Positions 47,936 to 60,200 of a DNA stretch of 64,000 bases are shown in pieces. Numbering within the stretch: position 1 is the stretch's first letter; each line of letters opens with the position of its first letter. The stretch spans positions 24,348,535 to 24,412,534 of the forward strand of contig OY783203.1 of NCBI GenBank assembly GCA_963678705.1. Reading direction: 5' to 3'. The notes under the pieces were generated by a model, which did not search any database, had not been told where the DNA came from, and saw nothing but the letters and a program-made list of their open reading frames with translations. The position numbers were made by a program, and so were the translations under genes. The DNA is from Panorpa germanica (Eukaryota > Arthropoda > Insecta > Mecoptera > Panorpidae).

Positions 47936-49279
47936 AATCACGTATCAATTCTTGCAACTCATGTCTGTTACTTACCTTCTTATTTTCTATGAACTCTCAT
48001 CTCTGTACAACAGAGTGTAAAAACAGATGGATTTCTAATAAACCGATTCATCACCAGTTCATTAGTGAGACATCTACGTAAGATACGTTTTGAGCACAAA
48101 AACACAAGCAAGTCTTAAGCAATAAAGCAGCAGAGGCAAGTTAATCTGCATTATAATCTGGTTTGGATGTATTTATTAGTTATCTGATTATTGAATCAGA
48201 TAAAGATAGATTTTTTATATATAACTATATATCAAACTCAAATTTAGACTTTTCGAAGATGCCTTGGCTGATGAACTGAACGATCGATATATGCGCATCG
48301 CATAGCATGAGATACAATGGCTGCCTAACCTCCAGGTTCACCTGCTTAACTGTTGTGATACAAAATTGTACTTGATGACAAGCCTTTTCAAATAATGCAG
48401 GAGTTGCCAACTGTCCTGGATTCGGAAGGAGACTCTTAATTTCTCGCCAGACTTATTTTTGCGAAGCAAAGAAAAAGGGTGAGGTAAATTTTTAAGTCGT
48501 AAAACTGCAAACTAACCCTCAGGTTCAAACGAATTAGTTTGGTAATAATGATGTAAGATGGCAGTATTGGAAAATTGGAACTAACAGATTTTTGTTTAAA
48601 GAGCCTATATTCTTAATTTAATTATTATAAAATTCATCAACTTTTGATAGTTATTAGCACTTAAAAACAAAAATCAATATTTACAACTTATTCATACTTA
48701 TTACTATTTTAGTAAAAGGTTTTAATTTTAGTTATAATATATTCTTTATTATTCATATACACAAACTATTACATTATCCAGTTAAGAATTCAATTTCATT
48801 AAAAATGTATGTATTATAATATATAAAAATCCAAAAATATATATGGTTAATTTTGGAACACACATTTTGCTCCTTTAAGCAGCAAAATGTTGCCAAATTT
48901 ATTTATCTTAACATTTTTGTCAAATTACAAATTATTTATTGTTTTGTGACAAATTCATTTATATTTGCGCCACCAGGGACCTCTTTCACCAATCAGAGTA
49001 CAGCAGGTCATAATCCCTTCTCCTTTTGCTGGCCTATATAAGTAACTGAACCATGCTCCCGGCGTGACGAAATTCATTGATATAAACGAATTGGGGCAAA
49101 CATGTAGTGAATAAAGTACATATTAAAATAAAATTACAAGTATACATTTTACATACAAAACTTATAACTATGTAATAAATTCTAATAGTGTGCGCTTCTG
49201 CACTTATGTGAGTGGAAGATCAAGTGTTCTATCTCCAAGTCTTCATATTATCAGCCAATGTTGAAGTTGATGAAGTAAC

Positions 49280-50190
49280 TGCTAGATTCATATTTCCGTA
49301 GACTGTAGTAAGGGAAGTGACTGCTTTTTGGTTAAAGGTCTCGGAAAGAAGGGATGTAGAGTATATAGGGGGTAAGCTATACAAGGGTATAGAGAGGAAC
49401 CAATATACATTGCTGAGGTCAACATAAGAAACATCTTCACAAGTAAATATAAAGAATTACAAGGAATTTTTAGCTGATGGCTTTTAGTGACTCGAACGTA
49501 AGATTCCCAAGTTGCTAAGAAAGCGGGATGTTTTGAAGCAGATGGCTTTGAAAACCTAAGGTAAAAGGGCAGAATGAAAGAGGCGAGTATTGACTTTGAC
49601 TTCCTAATGACTTTGATGAAGGATTGTATCACGATGCTAAGCGTTTCCATAGAACAAATAATTTTTTCTTTCGTCTCCGAAAGAACAATTCTGTTCAAGT
49701 AAGAATTTTCCTGATATGTCACTTCTTTCATGAATGGCAAAGTAGAAGGTATGTCCAAACTGCACTTATGTATCGGTCAATACATTGTTCGTTCATTTGT
49801 CTTTTCCATATTTGTTTGTTGTGTTTCCGTTTCTGATGTATCTGATAGTGGTTCATTACTTCCATCATAGGTGAGAAGAAGGAGCGTCTACGAAGAAGGA
49901 TAGTTGTATTCAGTGTGCTTTGCTGAAGTAAGCGTTTTAAGAGCCTTTCCCTTTAAATAGCTTTGTAGAAGAAGCAGCTTTTGTTGATTGTTAAAGAAGC
50001 TTTGTTTGTGAATTAACTTAGTGAAGGATGATTTAAATGAAGGCCAGTGTATGGCTTCACCATAAAAATCAGGTATAAAGAAATCTGACAATTCTACGCT
50101 GCTATCAGATGTCTGTATTGAAGCTAAATCTAAATTATTTAAATACTTTGGGTATGATATGATTTTGTCAGCAATAGATTGTGTTACCAT
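49280..50190 (-). pseudogene. Pao/BEL LTR retrotransposon gag fragment
   Basis: The minus strand from 50190 encodes LSDFFIPDFYGEAIHWPSFK, SSFTKLIHKQSFFNNQQK and LLLLQSYLKGKALKTLTSAK. This is the P-x-F-x-G-x-x-x-x-W-x-x-F ... L-x-x-x-L-x-G-x-A pattern of DUF1759-type Pao/BEL gag proteins. The frame stops at 49888. A second open stretch on the same strand (49758-49288, 156 aa) probably continues the element in shifted frames but shows no clear motif. LTRs, protease and RT were not found. Confidence 0.62.
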
Positions 50191-50299
50191 GTATTTAAGA
50201 TTGAAAGCTTTTAAATTCTGATTTAAACAAATGTAGCAAATTATTTAGAATGCAAAAAAATGTAGCCTGGTATAAAAATCAATGGTAAACAATTTATTT

Positions 50300-50355
50300 T
50301 TTTTACAAGGATATTACAACTAAGCGTGGCTTATCTAGTAATTTATATATAAAAA
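50300..50355 (-). repeat. possible jockey LINE 3' UTR scrap
   Basis: TTACAACTAAGCGTGGCTTATCTAGTAATTT follows a T run and resembles the LINE 3' UTR at 2495-2535. Too short to be sure. Confidence 0.3.
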
Positions 50356-50649
50356 AGTTAAATATAATTGTTCAGTTCTAGTTCGCTGACTAGTTCCAAA
50401 ATTTTAAAAACGTGTGTGGTTTGTAGTAGCAGAATCACAGGGTCAAGGTCAGGGTCATATAAGGGATTATTGTTTTCTTTCTACACATTCTACTGTAGAT
50501 GATTTAAATGTATCTATGAAATAAAGAAAAAAGGATATGAAATATGGTAATAATATAATTGTATTGAGATTTTCAACCCACTGGGAAGATAAGTAAATAT
50601 CTAAAGAGAGAATAAGATGTGGACCACCAACGGTGGGACATCAAAATAA

Positions 50650-51610
50650 TAATATATGATAGCCAGTATGATGTCGTATGGAGCAGAGGTTTGGGGGTGG
50701 AAGGAACAAGAAAAGTTGGAAAGAATACAGGTGAGGTATATGAAATGGGTACTAGGGCTGGACAGGTGCACGCCAGGATACATGGTGATGGAGGAGCTAA
50801 AGAGGGATAAGATACGAATTAAAACAGAGGAAAGAGCGGTAAAATACGAGGAGAAATTGAACAGAGCGGAAAGCAAAATTTTAAAGAAAATAAGAGAGGA
50901 TAACATAAAGAATGGGGGGGGAGGAGGTCCAAAAAAGAGAAAAGAATACTTTGAAAGGAATGGAATGGCGATCGAGGAGGCAGAGAGGAGAAGAGAAGGT
51001 GGCGCAAGTGTGGCAGAGGAGCTAAGGAGAAGGGATAAGGAGACATAACAGCAGGAGAGAATGGGAAATATAGAAAAAAGTAACTACAATAAAAGATATA
51101 AGAGGTTATGGGAAAATAATGTGCCTCAGTACCTTATAGAAAAAGACATAAAACACATAAGAAGAACAGCAAGGTTTAGATTGGGAAATGAGGAAAAAGG
51201 AAACAGATACTGGGAAAAGAGTGAGGAAGGAAAGTGTAGAATGTGTGGAGCGGAGGACGAAACACTGGAGCACATTAAGTTTGAGTGTAAGGAAAAAGTA
51301 GCAAGCGAAAGGAATATTGGCCAGCTATTAAAGGGAGGCAGTGAAGGAAAGAGGTGGATGGCGGAAATAGTAAGAAGGAAAGGAAAAACAGGAGAATAAA
51401 TAAGCTGGTGGAGAATAATAGAGAGGGTCAAAAGAAGAAGAAGCAGAAAGCACTTTTGGAAGTAGTAAAAGTCGAGAAGATTTTAAGTTTATTTTAAGTT
51501 TAGTTTTAAGTTTGGAATGTATATAGGAATGAAATATATTAGAAATATAATACTGTAGATTGTAAAGCCGAAAGGCATACACAATTAATATATAAATAAA
51601 AAAATAATAA
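50650..51610 (+). pseudogene. CCHC-ending non-LTR retrotransposon, 3' part, copy 1
   Basis: Plus-strand RT C-terminus. It reads MMSYGAEVWGWKEQEKLERI, QVRYMKWVLGLDRCTPGYMV, then a long charged helix rich in K/E/R. After a one-frame break near 51045 it continues NKRYKRLWENNVPQYLIEKD and IRRTARFRLGN, and ends in a zinc finger C-R-M-C-G-A-x8-H-I-K-F-E-C (about 51235-51285). It stops at 51397-51399. The 3' UTR ends with TGTAGATTGTAAAGCCGAAAGGC and an AATAAA-type tail near 51600. The break comes from a small deletion relative to copy 2 (GAGACATAACAG versus GAGATACAACAACAG). The large minus-strand readings here are mirror images of this purine-rich strand. Confidence 0.8.
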
Positions 51611-51999
51611 TATATGAAGAAGAGCATTAAAATAAAATAAAAGCTAGAGTTTCCCGATAAGGCGTAATTTCTTTTTGTTTTTTCTTCTTTTTGGACGCGC
51701 TTAGACATTGAGATTCCCGAATGCACATATAGTTCCTAGTTCTTTAATAATGTTATTTTTTCTGTGAGGCAGCGAGTTTTTAATGGTCCTTCACAGCTTA
51801 TGCCACAGGTGGAACATCTAATTCCTCTCTTATTTCGATGCTTTGATAGTTTATTCTGAATACTTTGAAGTCTAGTAATAAGCCGGATGTGGCTTCAATT
51901 AATGCAGCCAAATAATATTAATAATACGCCTTTTATGTAAGATTTCTAAATTTGCAAAAGTTAAGATTTTTTTTACGTAATTAAATTAAGGTTGTAGTC
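51611..51999. other. short gene-free spacer
   Basis: Nothing recognised between the two LINE relics. Confidence 0.5.
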
Positions 52000-53050
52000 T
52001 GAGTGCAATAATTAGCTTAATGTACTCGTAGGTCAATTTCGTCGTCGAGTGGTGAAGGTTGTCAATCTACAAGGACATTATGGATATTGATGTTTTTAGG
52101 GAAGTCGGAGTGTTTGGGGTTTCGAAGGATATATTTTTATGCGCATTTGGTACAATAAATGACAAGTCTGTTAGGCGCATTTTGGAGATCAGTGATTCAT
52201 AGGGATGGTATGTTCGAACTGAAGATAATAGATCTGTCATCAGCATATAGGGTGTTACAAATCGTGAGACCTAAGTCAGGAATATCGGAAATATAAATGG
52301 AACATAGTGTAGGGGAGGATAGGTTCCGTTTGGAACACCGGCAGCCATGACGCATACGTTCGATAGCTGATTCATAATCCGAACTTTCTGACTAACTGAA
52401 CTAATCTAAATGTTCAGCCCGATGCCTTGCACATTAGCCACTTTTGCTACTATTACCAAGATCTGCACCGATGGCGGCTCCAAGCAATATTACGACCAGA
52501 TCCTTCTTGATAGTCGGACATACTGTTCAAGTGCATGCATCAAGCGCCAGTCTGAGAATAACTCTGTCTAAGTGGATGGTTTTAATATAATTGTGTGAGA
52601 TTATACTATCTCTAACTCGGCAAACAACCACCATGCAGTGGTAACTGCACAGTAATCCAATTGAAGATCATTTGTGGTGTATAGGAACTTCTGTTGCAAC
52701 ATGTTTTTGATCAAGACCAACAATATCAGAACTATAGTGATATGTCTATATGGATATATAAGACTTACAAGATATAGTGCTTTTAGGATTCAGATGACCT
52801 TCGACAATAACGTGCGTATGGTGCATGAAGAGTGTAGTGATGTTTGTGGGCAAATTCGACTTCTTTGGTGCTTTATATACACTGACAACCAGTTGGTTAC
52901 CTACATATACATACATATATTAGAACTGCAGTTGCTTCCAAATACTCGACATTAGTCAACTGTACTACATTATGCTTCACTCTTCGATGTATAAGGATAC
53001 CTGTTAGGATTGATAAAATAAATATGGAGGAAAGTTTACAATAGTTGACT
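52000..53050 (-). pseudogene. jockey-clade LINE relic: endonuclease and RT palm with the middle missing
   Basis: Minus strand. At about 52870-52800 is VYKAPKKSNLPTNITTLF then HVIVEGHLNPKS, the V-Y-x-P-P and G-D-x-N-x-K-H blocks of AP endonucleases. At about 52710-52630 is LLKNMLQQKFLYTTNDLQLD, equivalent to the D-I-x-x-x-K-N ... S-D-H region. At about 52350-52200 is SPTLCSIYISDIPDLGL followed by LYADDRSIIFSSN with the catalytic YADD box at 52247-52236. Stops and shifts are frequent. About 1 kb of sequence normally lying between endonuclease and palm is absent, so a deletion joined them. Confidence 0.68.
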
Positions 53051-53536
53051 CAATTTGGTTTCTTGAAGAAGGACAATATGCTTAATAAGGCTATTTGTAG
53101 ATGTGTTTCTGTTAGTTTCGCGTTCTGTTAGTTCTGCTTCTTTCGAGATTTTGATTTTCGCTTATTTTTTTAAGTGCTTTTCGTCGAAGTACTGCGATGT
53201 GCGTATGGTGATCTGTCACAAAAATTTTCGCAACATTGTCTGACAGGTGATAATAAAATTTTGTTTTTATGTTCAGGGGTCCTCTGTACTGGGGAACTAG
53301 TTAACATTAACATCTAATTTAACATTAATGGTATTAATTTTTTTTGTTTTTATTTTTTATTATTTGAAGATAAAAAACGACGTTAGAATTCATTTAATAA
53401 AGTAAGGTAAAGTAAAAATCCAGAATGCATTGACGAGGATATGAGGGGCTCTAAAGGTAGATATGCAAATAGCAGTTACATCTATGATTCTAAATTAGAA
53501 TTTTATATTAATACCAATAGATTTGACTCATAGATG

Positions 53537-53717
53537 CAGTGCTGAATTTATAGGTGTGAAGGCCCTGAAGCAACGAAGGAGTGGAGGCCCCTAATTATTT
53601 TCCGAATAAAAGGAACAATTTCTTTCCTTCAAGTCTTTAAAAAATTCATTGCTTTTATCTCTATTGTGGAAGCCCCGGGGCAGTAGCCCCGCCTGCGCTC
53701 CTTCAAATTCGAGCCTG
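53537..53717. mobile_element. 181-bp hAT MITE with perfect 8-bp target duplication
   Basis: CATAGATG occurs exactly at 53529-53536 and 53718-53725. Termini CAGTGCTGAATTT and, in reverse, CAGGCTCGAATTT. Interior GC-rich blocks GGAGGCCCC and AGCCCCGGGGCAGTAGCCCC. The intact duplication suggests a comparatively recent insertion. The 68-aa minus reading across it is not a gene. Confidence 0.85.
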
Positions 53718-54249
53718 CATAGATGACGATATTTACACACATTGTTGGAGGCTGGTTTTCTACCATAGTCTCGGCATTGGATTCGCTCGAATTCCAAAAT
53801 GGTTGTTCCGGTAAGGGAGAGAATTTTCTTACAGTTCGCTGGATGAACTCATTTATTTAATTTTTAATGCTTCTTGGTGTAGTTTTTCATGCTGATTGCA
53901 AATCTACAATCTATTTTCAAATAGGTGTCCTGGTTTTTGAGATATCAGATATCATATTAAGGCATGAATAATGCAGCTATTTAAAAATGGTTTCCGGTTT
54001 TGAAATTAGCGTAAAATACTACGCTATTATGAAAGTGTTAGCTACATATTTTTAACTAGGATTATCTATGTATAAACTTTTAAACTATGTAAAAGATTAT
54101 GAATGACCCACTAAATCATATATTAGGCTTCACGCAATTTATTCTCGTATATTTATATTGGAAGGAGAAAAACGACTATATTTAAAAGTAAGCTCATTGG
54201 CAAATATCGAGACAGAGACAGCACCAATTGGTTTGTGAACCATTACTGA

Positions 54250-54400
54250 ATTTATATAAAACTGCACTGTATATTGATAAAGTTGCCCATCAAAACCTCA
54301 AATATCCAATTATTTTCACTCAATTCGCAATATTATAGAAGTTATTAACAATTGAAATAGTTATTTTTCCGTTTAATGATTAAACTTCAGTTCACGACGT
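54250..54400 (-). repeat. fragment of the GGGCTTGTGTCC MITE family
   Basis: ACTGCACTGTATATTGATAA, CAAAACCTCAAATATCCAAT and GAAGTTATTAACAATTGAAA match the inverted 3' third of the family. Confidence 0.5.
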
Positions 54401-54494
54401 CATTGCTTCCTTACTACTGCTTACTACTATTTGCCAAACTTTACTATCGCTGTTAAACAAGAGAAGTTCAAAAGAGATGCAGTATTATGCGTCA

Positions 54495-54575
54495 TACACA
54501 TTAGTACGACTTAAACATTCGACATCCAACATTTGATGGAAGAAGTTGTACAACACGTCCACACTGCTGTGACAT
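54495..54575 (+). repeat. dispersed repeat, inverted copy at 60117-60200
   Basis: GCGACATCCAACATTTG-type sequence with TTGTACAACACGTCCACACT is nearly identical to the reverse of 60117-60200. A partial third copy lies at 59806-59836. Confidence 0.55.
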
Positions 54576-55092
54576 GTAACTTAATACGTCGGAACCCTTA
54601 ATATTTCAAACGAAAACCTTCAACCTGATTTTTTTTAAATAAAACTCAGTTCTTTAACAATAAACTCTGTTCTACGTGGGTCTATTGTTCAGCACGGGTA
54701 AACAGAGAACCCATTGCAAGCGCATGCAGCGCTATCTTCTTTTACTAAATTCAATGCGTTGGCTGCTTGGCATGAACATTTATCACAAAACAGAGATAAC
54801 ATTTTACTGTTTTTGATATTGAATATAGAATTTTATTATGTGAGATGGCTCATTTTCATATAGCAATTGCAATAATGAAGATGTTCTGTTGGCAGCGGCT
54901 GCTTATCTGATAATAGGTACAACCACAAGTATATCGCGAAAACGGAAACGCAAATGCTGGATTCATCCAAATCTACAAAGGAGAAAGAATTATGGTGGAA
55001 ATAATTTATTAACTGATTTAATAAAGAACGTTCTTCTCGATGGAGAACTACGGACTGATTGATAGCTATTTTGACAAGTGTCGTCTCCGTCT

Positions 55093-56110
55093 AAATAATT
55101 AAGTGCTAAGGAGAAAGGATAAAGAGATACAACAACAGGAAAAAATGGGAAAAATCGAAAAAAGCAACTACAATACAAGATATAAAAGGATTTTGGAAAG
55201 TAATATACCTCAGTACCTAATAGAAAAAGATATAAAACACATAAAAAGGACAGCAAGGTTTAGATTGGGAAATGAGAAAAAAGGAAACAGATACTGGGAA
55301 TGTAGTGAGGAAAGAAAGTGTAGAGTGTGAGAAACGGAGGACGAAACACTGGAGCACATTAAGTTTGAGTGTAAGGAAAAAGTAGTGAGCGAAATTAATA
55401 TTGGCCAGCTATTAAAGGGAGGCAGTGAAGGAAAGAGGTGGATGGCGGAAATAGAAAAAAAGAAAGAAAAAACAGAACAATAAATAAGCTTGTAGCTGTG
55501 TTGCATAAGGAAAATGAAGAGAGAGGATGTACTAAAAGAGGCGGTGAAGGGAGGCAGGAGAAAGAAAGAAGTAGCGAGGAAACAGTTAAACTTCAGTCCA
55601 GAAAAATAGAGGATTTTCGGAAAGGAGATAAGGACAAGAGGTGGATAACGGAGATAGAGACAATAATAAAATAGAAAAGGAAAGAGTCAAGAAAAAATAG
55701 TAAAGTAAGAGAGTCAAGAGGAAATAGTAAAGATAGAGCGTTTATGCCTGTAATAGACATAAGTGGAGAAGTGAAAACGAAGAGAGAAGGCAGGAAGGAT
55801 AGTGAAAAGATAATAGAGGGTTTGTCGAGAGGAGAGAAGAAAGGCAAGAGGTGATAGATGAAGATACAGGCAATAAGAAAGGAGAAGCAGGAAACGGTGT
55901 GAATAAAGGAGGAGTAGGGGACATGAAGGGAGAGGATCAAGAAAAGAAGAAGAACAGAACAGAAAGTACTATTCGAAGTAGTAATAGTCTGGAATAGTTT
56001 AAGTTTAGTTTTTAACTTTGAATTTATATGAAATGCATTAAGAAATATAATAATGTAGATTGTAAAGCCGAAAGGCACACAATTAATATAAATTAATTAA
56101 TATAATAAAT
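55093..56110 (+). pseudogene. CCHC-ending non-LTR retrotransposon, 3' part, copy 2
   Basis: 5'-truncated relative of 50650-51610, starting in the charged helix (RRKDKEIQQQEKMGKIEKSN) and continuing RYKRILESNIPQYLIEKDIK and RTARFRLGN. The second cysteine codon of the terminal zinc finger has become TGA (55328-55330); the reading CxxC...HIKFEC otherwise persists. Between the stop (about 55482) and the shared 3' UTR (56000-56110) is some 480 bp of purine-rich sequence with partial internal repeats, most of which copy 1 lacks. The 3' end again has TGTAGATTGTAAAGCCGAAAGGC. Confidence 0.78.
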
Positions 56111-57284
56111 AATTAATTTGTTGTGATGATCTCCTGAGTATGAACTCTCAATTTCTATCTTTTAACGTTGCTAGTATTGTTCAAAACAAATCATTTATAT
56201 ATCATTAACTTTATTCTATAATTATTATCTATATTTACAATAAAGTACAAAAATATAATTAAAATAAACTAAAAAAAGAATAATTAAAATATATATAGTA
56301 TACTCAATCAAACTTATATCAAACAAAATAAAATGACTTTTACGATGAAAGTAAAACTTAATACTCGTACCAAATAATAAAACTAAATTTTATAATTAAA
56401 ATAATAATAAGTCTATAAACAGTGGTTCTTATAATTACCAAATATTAAATGTTTGAAAATGCTTAAAATATGTCCCGCTAAACACAAATACAAATATTGG
56501 GGATTTATTTACCTGTTACATAACATTGTTAGGTTATATTGTTACATTCCATAAAAGAAATTATCCTTAGAAATATATATGCGTTTCTTAACGTAAATTA
56601 AACTTTGTATATTAAATACATCTATACTTTGTATACTAAAATATTACTTAAAGATTTTATGTGTCTTTTTTCATTTCTTTAAGGATAATGTAACAAAATT
56701 TTATAAAATGTAAAGTAATATTAGTAAGATTCGCTTACAAATTTTTTTATATTTATTTAAGGTAATATATTTTATGTTTAGCGTGGTATTATTGTCACAG
56801 AATTGGTAAAAGAATAAATCGTTTGATTTTTCTTCAAATATACCAAATTTAATTAAATGTTTGCAATCAAATACAAAATTTCAAATTAAATTCGGTTTAA
56901 CACGGTTCGGTTTATAGAAATATAATATAATTATGAAATTATATTAAATTTCTTATTATATTTATTAATTATGTAATTAAGAAATATAATTATGTGTCTA
57001 CTCATAAATAATAATAACTGGGTCAAGTGCATAAGAGTAAATATCAAAATTTTGTACATTTGAATACTATGATATTTATTATGTATCACCAAGGTCATAG
57101 GGGATTTGGTATTCTGGACGAAAAGTCTCCAAGTCGATTGATTTAAAACTTCCTGCTTTTTATTTAAATGTTATTGTTATGTATAGGTTGGAGCCAAAAG
57201 TGATGAGTTCGAAAGATCAACATTAACTCTTATCGCAGAATAACAGTGACAGAAATTGGAGTGTCAATTGGAAGCATGTTTTAA
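56111..57284. other. gene-free AT-rich stretch
   Basis: No feature recognised on either strand. Confidence 0.55.
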
Positions 57285-57420
57285 TTTCTATATCACTATG
57301 CAATATATTGATAATGTTGTTTATTAAGACTTCAAATGTTCAATTATCTTGTAGTTTGTCACAAATTTATAGAAGATATTAACGATTAAAATAGTCGATA
57401 ACTGACGTCCCACGGCTCAG
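57285..57420 (-). repeat. fragment of the GGGCTTGTGTCC MITE family
   Basis: CACTATGCAATATATTGATAA, GACTTCAAATGTTCAATTAT and GAAGATATTAACGATTAAAA match the inverted 3' part. A second scrap is at about 57598-57640. Confidence 0.45.
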
Positions 57421-59805
57421 AGCAGCACTGATCGTAATAAGTAATCCATTTTATTTTACCTTGTTTATCGATTTCCGAATAACAATTCTTTATGTGTAAC
57501 TAGAGACAGCTGCACAACTTTTTTAACTTTAATAATACCGTCAAATGTTTACGTATTATCGTGTTTCTACTGACAGAAATACGTATTGTTTACAATGGTT
57601 TTATTTGTTAATATCTTCTATAATTAAGATATATTAATATTTAAAGAAGACAATAGTTCACTACTCAATTATATTTTCTGGCATATACGAAAATGTATCG
57701 GGATCGAGCTGACTGCTTCTGAGACTACTCAACTACTTCCTAAAGCTTTCCTAATAGTGCTATGATGTTTCTACACGATTTTCTGAATCACTTTAATATA
57801 ATAACCTTTTCTTAGAATGTGAAAATAAATTGTTACTATGTTTGACTAAATATTATCTAAGAAGTTTAAAATAATTTTGATTGGAATTATGGACATAACT
57901 TAAATATTTTATGCTTCAAATTAAATTGTACTTGTAAAGTATATAGATTATACATTTATCTGTAAAATTTAATTTAATTACAAAACAGACGTAAAAGGGA
58001 AGATAAAATACGGTAATACTAACAACGGGTTTAATTTTGGTAAAATAGACGTCTAATTTGTATTAACAATTTGTTTTCCTATTAATATATCTTATATCTA
58101 TAATCTATATATCGTCAGCATTATATTGCTTACATACAAGTAATTATTAAATGTAATTAATACATATAATTTTGCAAAATTTTCAATCTCAAAAAATACA
58201 AAAATATATATACTTATTAGTTTACTATATATACTTTTTTTTATGCTAATATAATTGTTACAATATAACACTTACTTCTTTATCATTATAAATTGACGAA
58301 TAACACTTTCTTATTAGTTACCATAATAAGTAGCAATATTTATATAAAATAAATGCAGATTTTAATTGTTTATATACTGAAGCATAAAATTTACTGTAAC
58401 ACATTAATAAAATGTAGACTCACTTTGTAGTAAAGTTAATAGTACCCTATAAACGCAGCATTTAAGTATTACATAAAATAATAATAGATTTTTACGTAAA
58501 GAAATCTACCAATGTTCGAATTATTTATGCAGTACTTACATGCATTGTACACTACATAAACAAAATGAAAATTATCCATAAAAATTTATTTAAAACTGTA
58601 ACAGTCATTTATGAAAAATGAATAAACCTGAATTTAGTGAGCATCATTTAGAAAGATGATGACATTAGTTAAAATTTAATTATTTAATTACTTGTAAAGT
58701 CTGTTAGAACCTCACTAGTACTCTATTGCAGAATAGCTATTACTAAAACTAGTTTTTCAAAGTTGAGATTTTATTTTGAATTAATGTGTTTGTTAATTCA
58801 GATTGCAGCAAGTATCTTTAGCTTCAGGTTTCTAATTATTTCATTTTATTAGTGTTACTACAGATAGGTAATTTATGAATCATACGCACAACAACCATAT
58901 GACATTTAGCGCCCTACTTAATATTAATTATTGCTTGTATCATTAATTCTAGTTTTTCTACACGACTCTGTTCTAATGCCTTACAACGTTTTTATTTTGT
59001 TTTTATTGTTAATGGATGAAACTTTAAACTATTACTTTATACATGATTACTAATGTACGTTGCTTATTGTGTTTGTAAAATAAAGGTAAATATTCCGTAA
59101 TAATCATCCAAGCGGTTCATTTGTTGACATAAGTATTACATGTATTGAATGCTCCACGTTTAATATCGACTTAATATAGTAATTAAGTTAAAGTAAATGA
59201 AATGTTAAGAAGAACGTTAGAACAATTTCGATTTATTTGTTTTGCCTCTAAATTAAATATATATTAAATTGTACATATGAAACGAATTAGATTACGAATT
59301 TTAGAGTGATCTGCATTGTTAAAAATGTTCTTAATTTTAATATAAATTTAATTGAGATTATTAAATTTAAGAACCGAGTTATTAATTTTTGTTAAGATGC
59401 TTGAATTTTTGATTGAATTTATTAAACAATTCTATAAAAATACACTGTATATTTTATGAAAATTAATATACGGATCTGATTTTTTTCAGTACCTAGTTCT
59501 ACAATATAGTTCTATAATCTTTTTAAGAGTGAACTGCGTCTCCTTTTGAAGTTGAAGTAACACTCATTATCTTATACTTAGCAATTCTGTGCATTTCATA
59601 TTTATAATTACCACGATAATATATACAAAGATCAATGTCAAAGTTGTAATATAAAAATAAATATTATATTGTCATAAAAAAATTAAATAATGAAATTTAT
59701 ACTAAGAATAAAAAAAGTCTTCACTGAGCAAGTTGTGTGAAAGACACTTCAGTGACAAAATCTGCTTCTAACAAACAATTGTAAATTCATTTTGGCATAA
59801 TGTAT
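57421..59805. other. gene-free AT-rich stretch
   Basis: No exon, RNA gene or TE boundary recognised apart from the MITE scrap near 57600. Confidence 0.55.
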
Positions 59806-60200
59806 GGTACAGACTGGTGCGACATCCAACATTTATATATTTCCATTTATAAGGTGAAATTATTTAGACATGAGTGTACTGAATCTGTACTTTTATCGTA
59901 CAGACTAGTGTGACATAAACTTGCGACACTATTTTTAAAAATTCCAGGTAGTACTTTTATGAAACAAAAATGTTTTAATACTAAGTCGAAACATCTAACG
60001 AAATTACGGTTTTGAATGTGATCTCGAACAAAAGGGTCGAGTACCTACTCAGTCTCCAGTATAATCTCATTGTGCGTTAACGTTTTCTCCTTCCGACGTA
60101 TTAAGTTGCATATCCAAGTAGTGTGGACGTGTTGTACAAATTCTTACAACAAATGTTGGATGTCGCATGTTTAAGTCGCACGTATGTGTACCATACTTAA
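59806..60200. repeat. possible element bounded by inverted GCGACATCCAACATTT repeats
   Basis: GGTACAGACTGGTGCGACAT then CCAACATTTA at 59806-59836 pairs with the reverse of 60149-60197 (GGTACACATACGTGCGACTT ... GACATCCAACATTTG). The arms share GTGCGAC and GACATCCAACATTT but contain indels. Could be a transposon with decayed TIRs. Confidence 0.4.

Noticed and set aside
48960..49050. CCAAT-like and TATATAAG sequence resembling a promoter or LTR
   Set aside because: No transcript or second LTR copy identifiable; orientation is opposite to the nearby gag fragment.
50601..51726. Long serine/leucine/phenylalanine-rich minus readings (75-132 aa)
   Set aside because: Complement of a purine-rich LINE coding strand; the same happens at 55210-56078.
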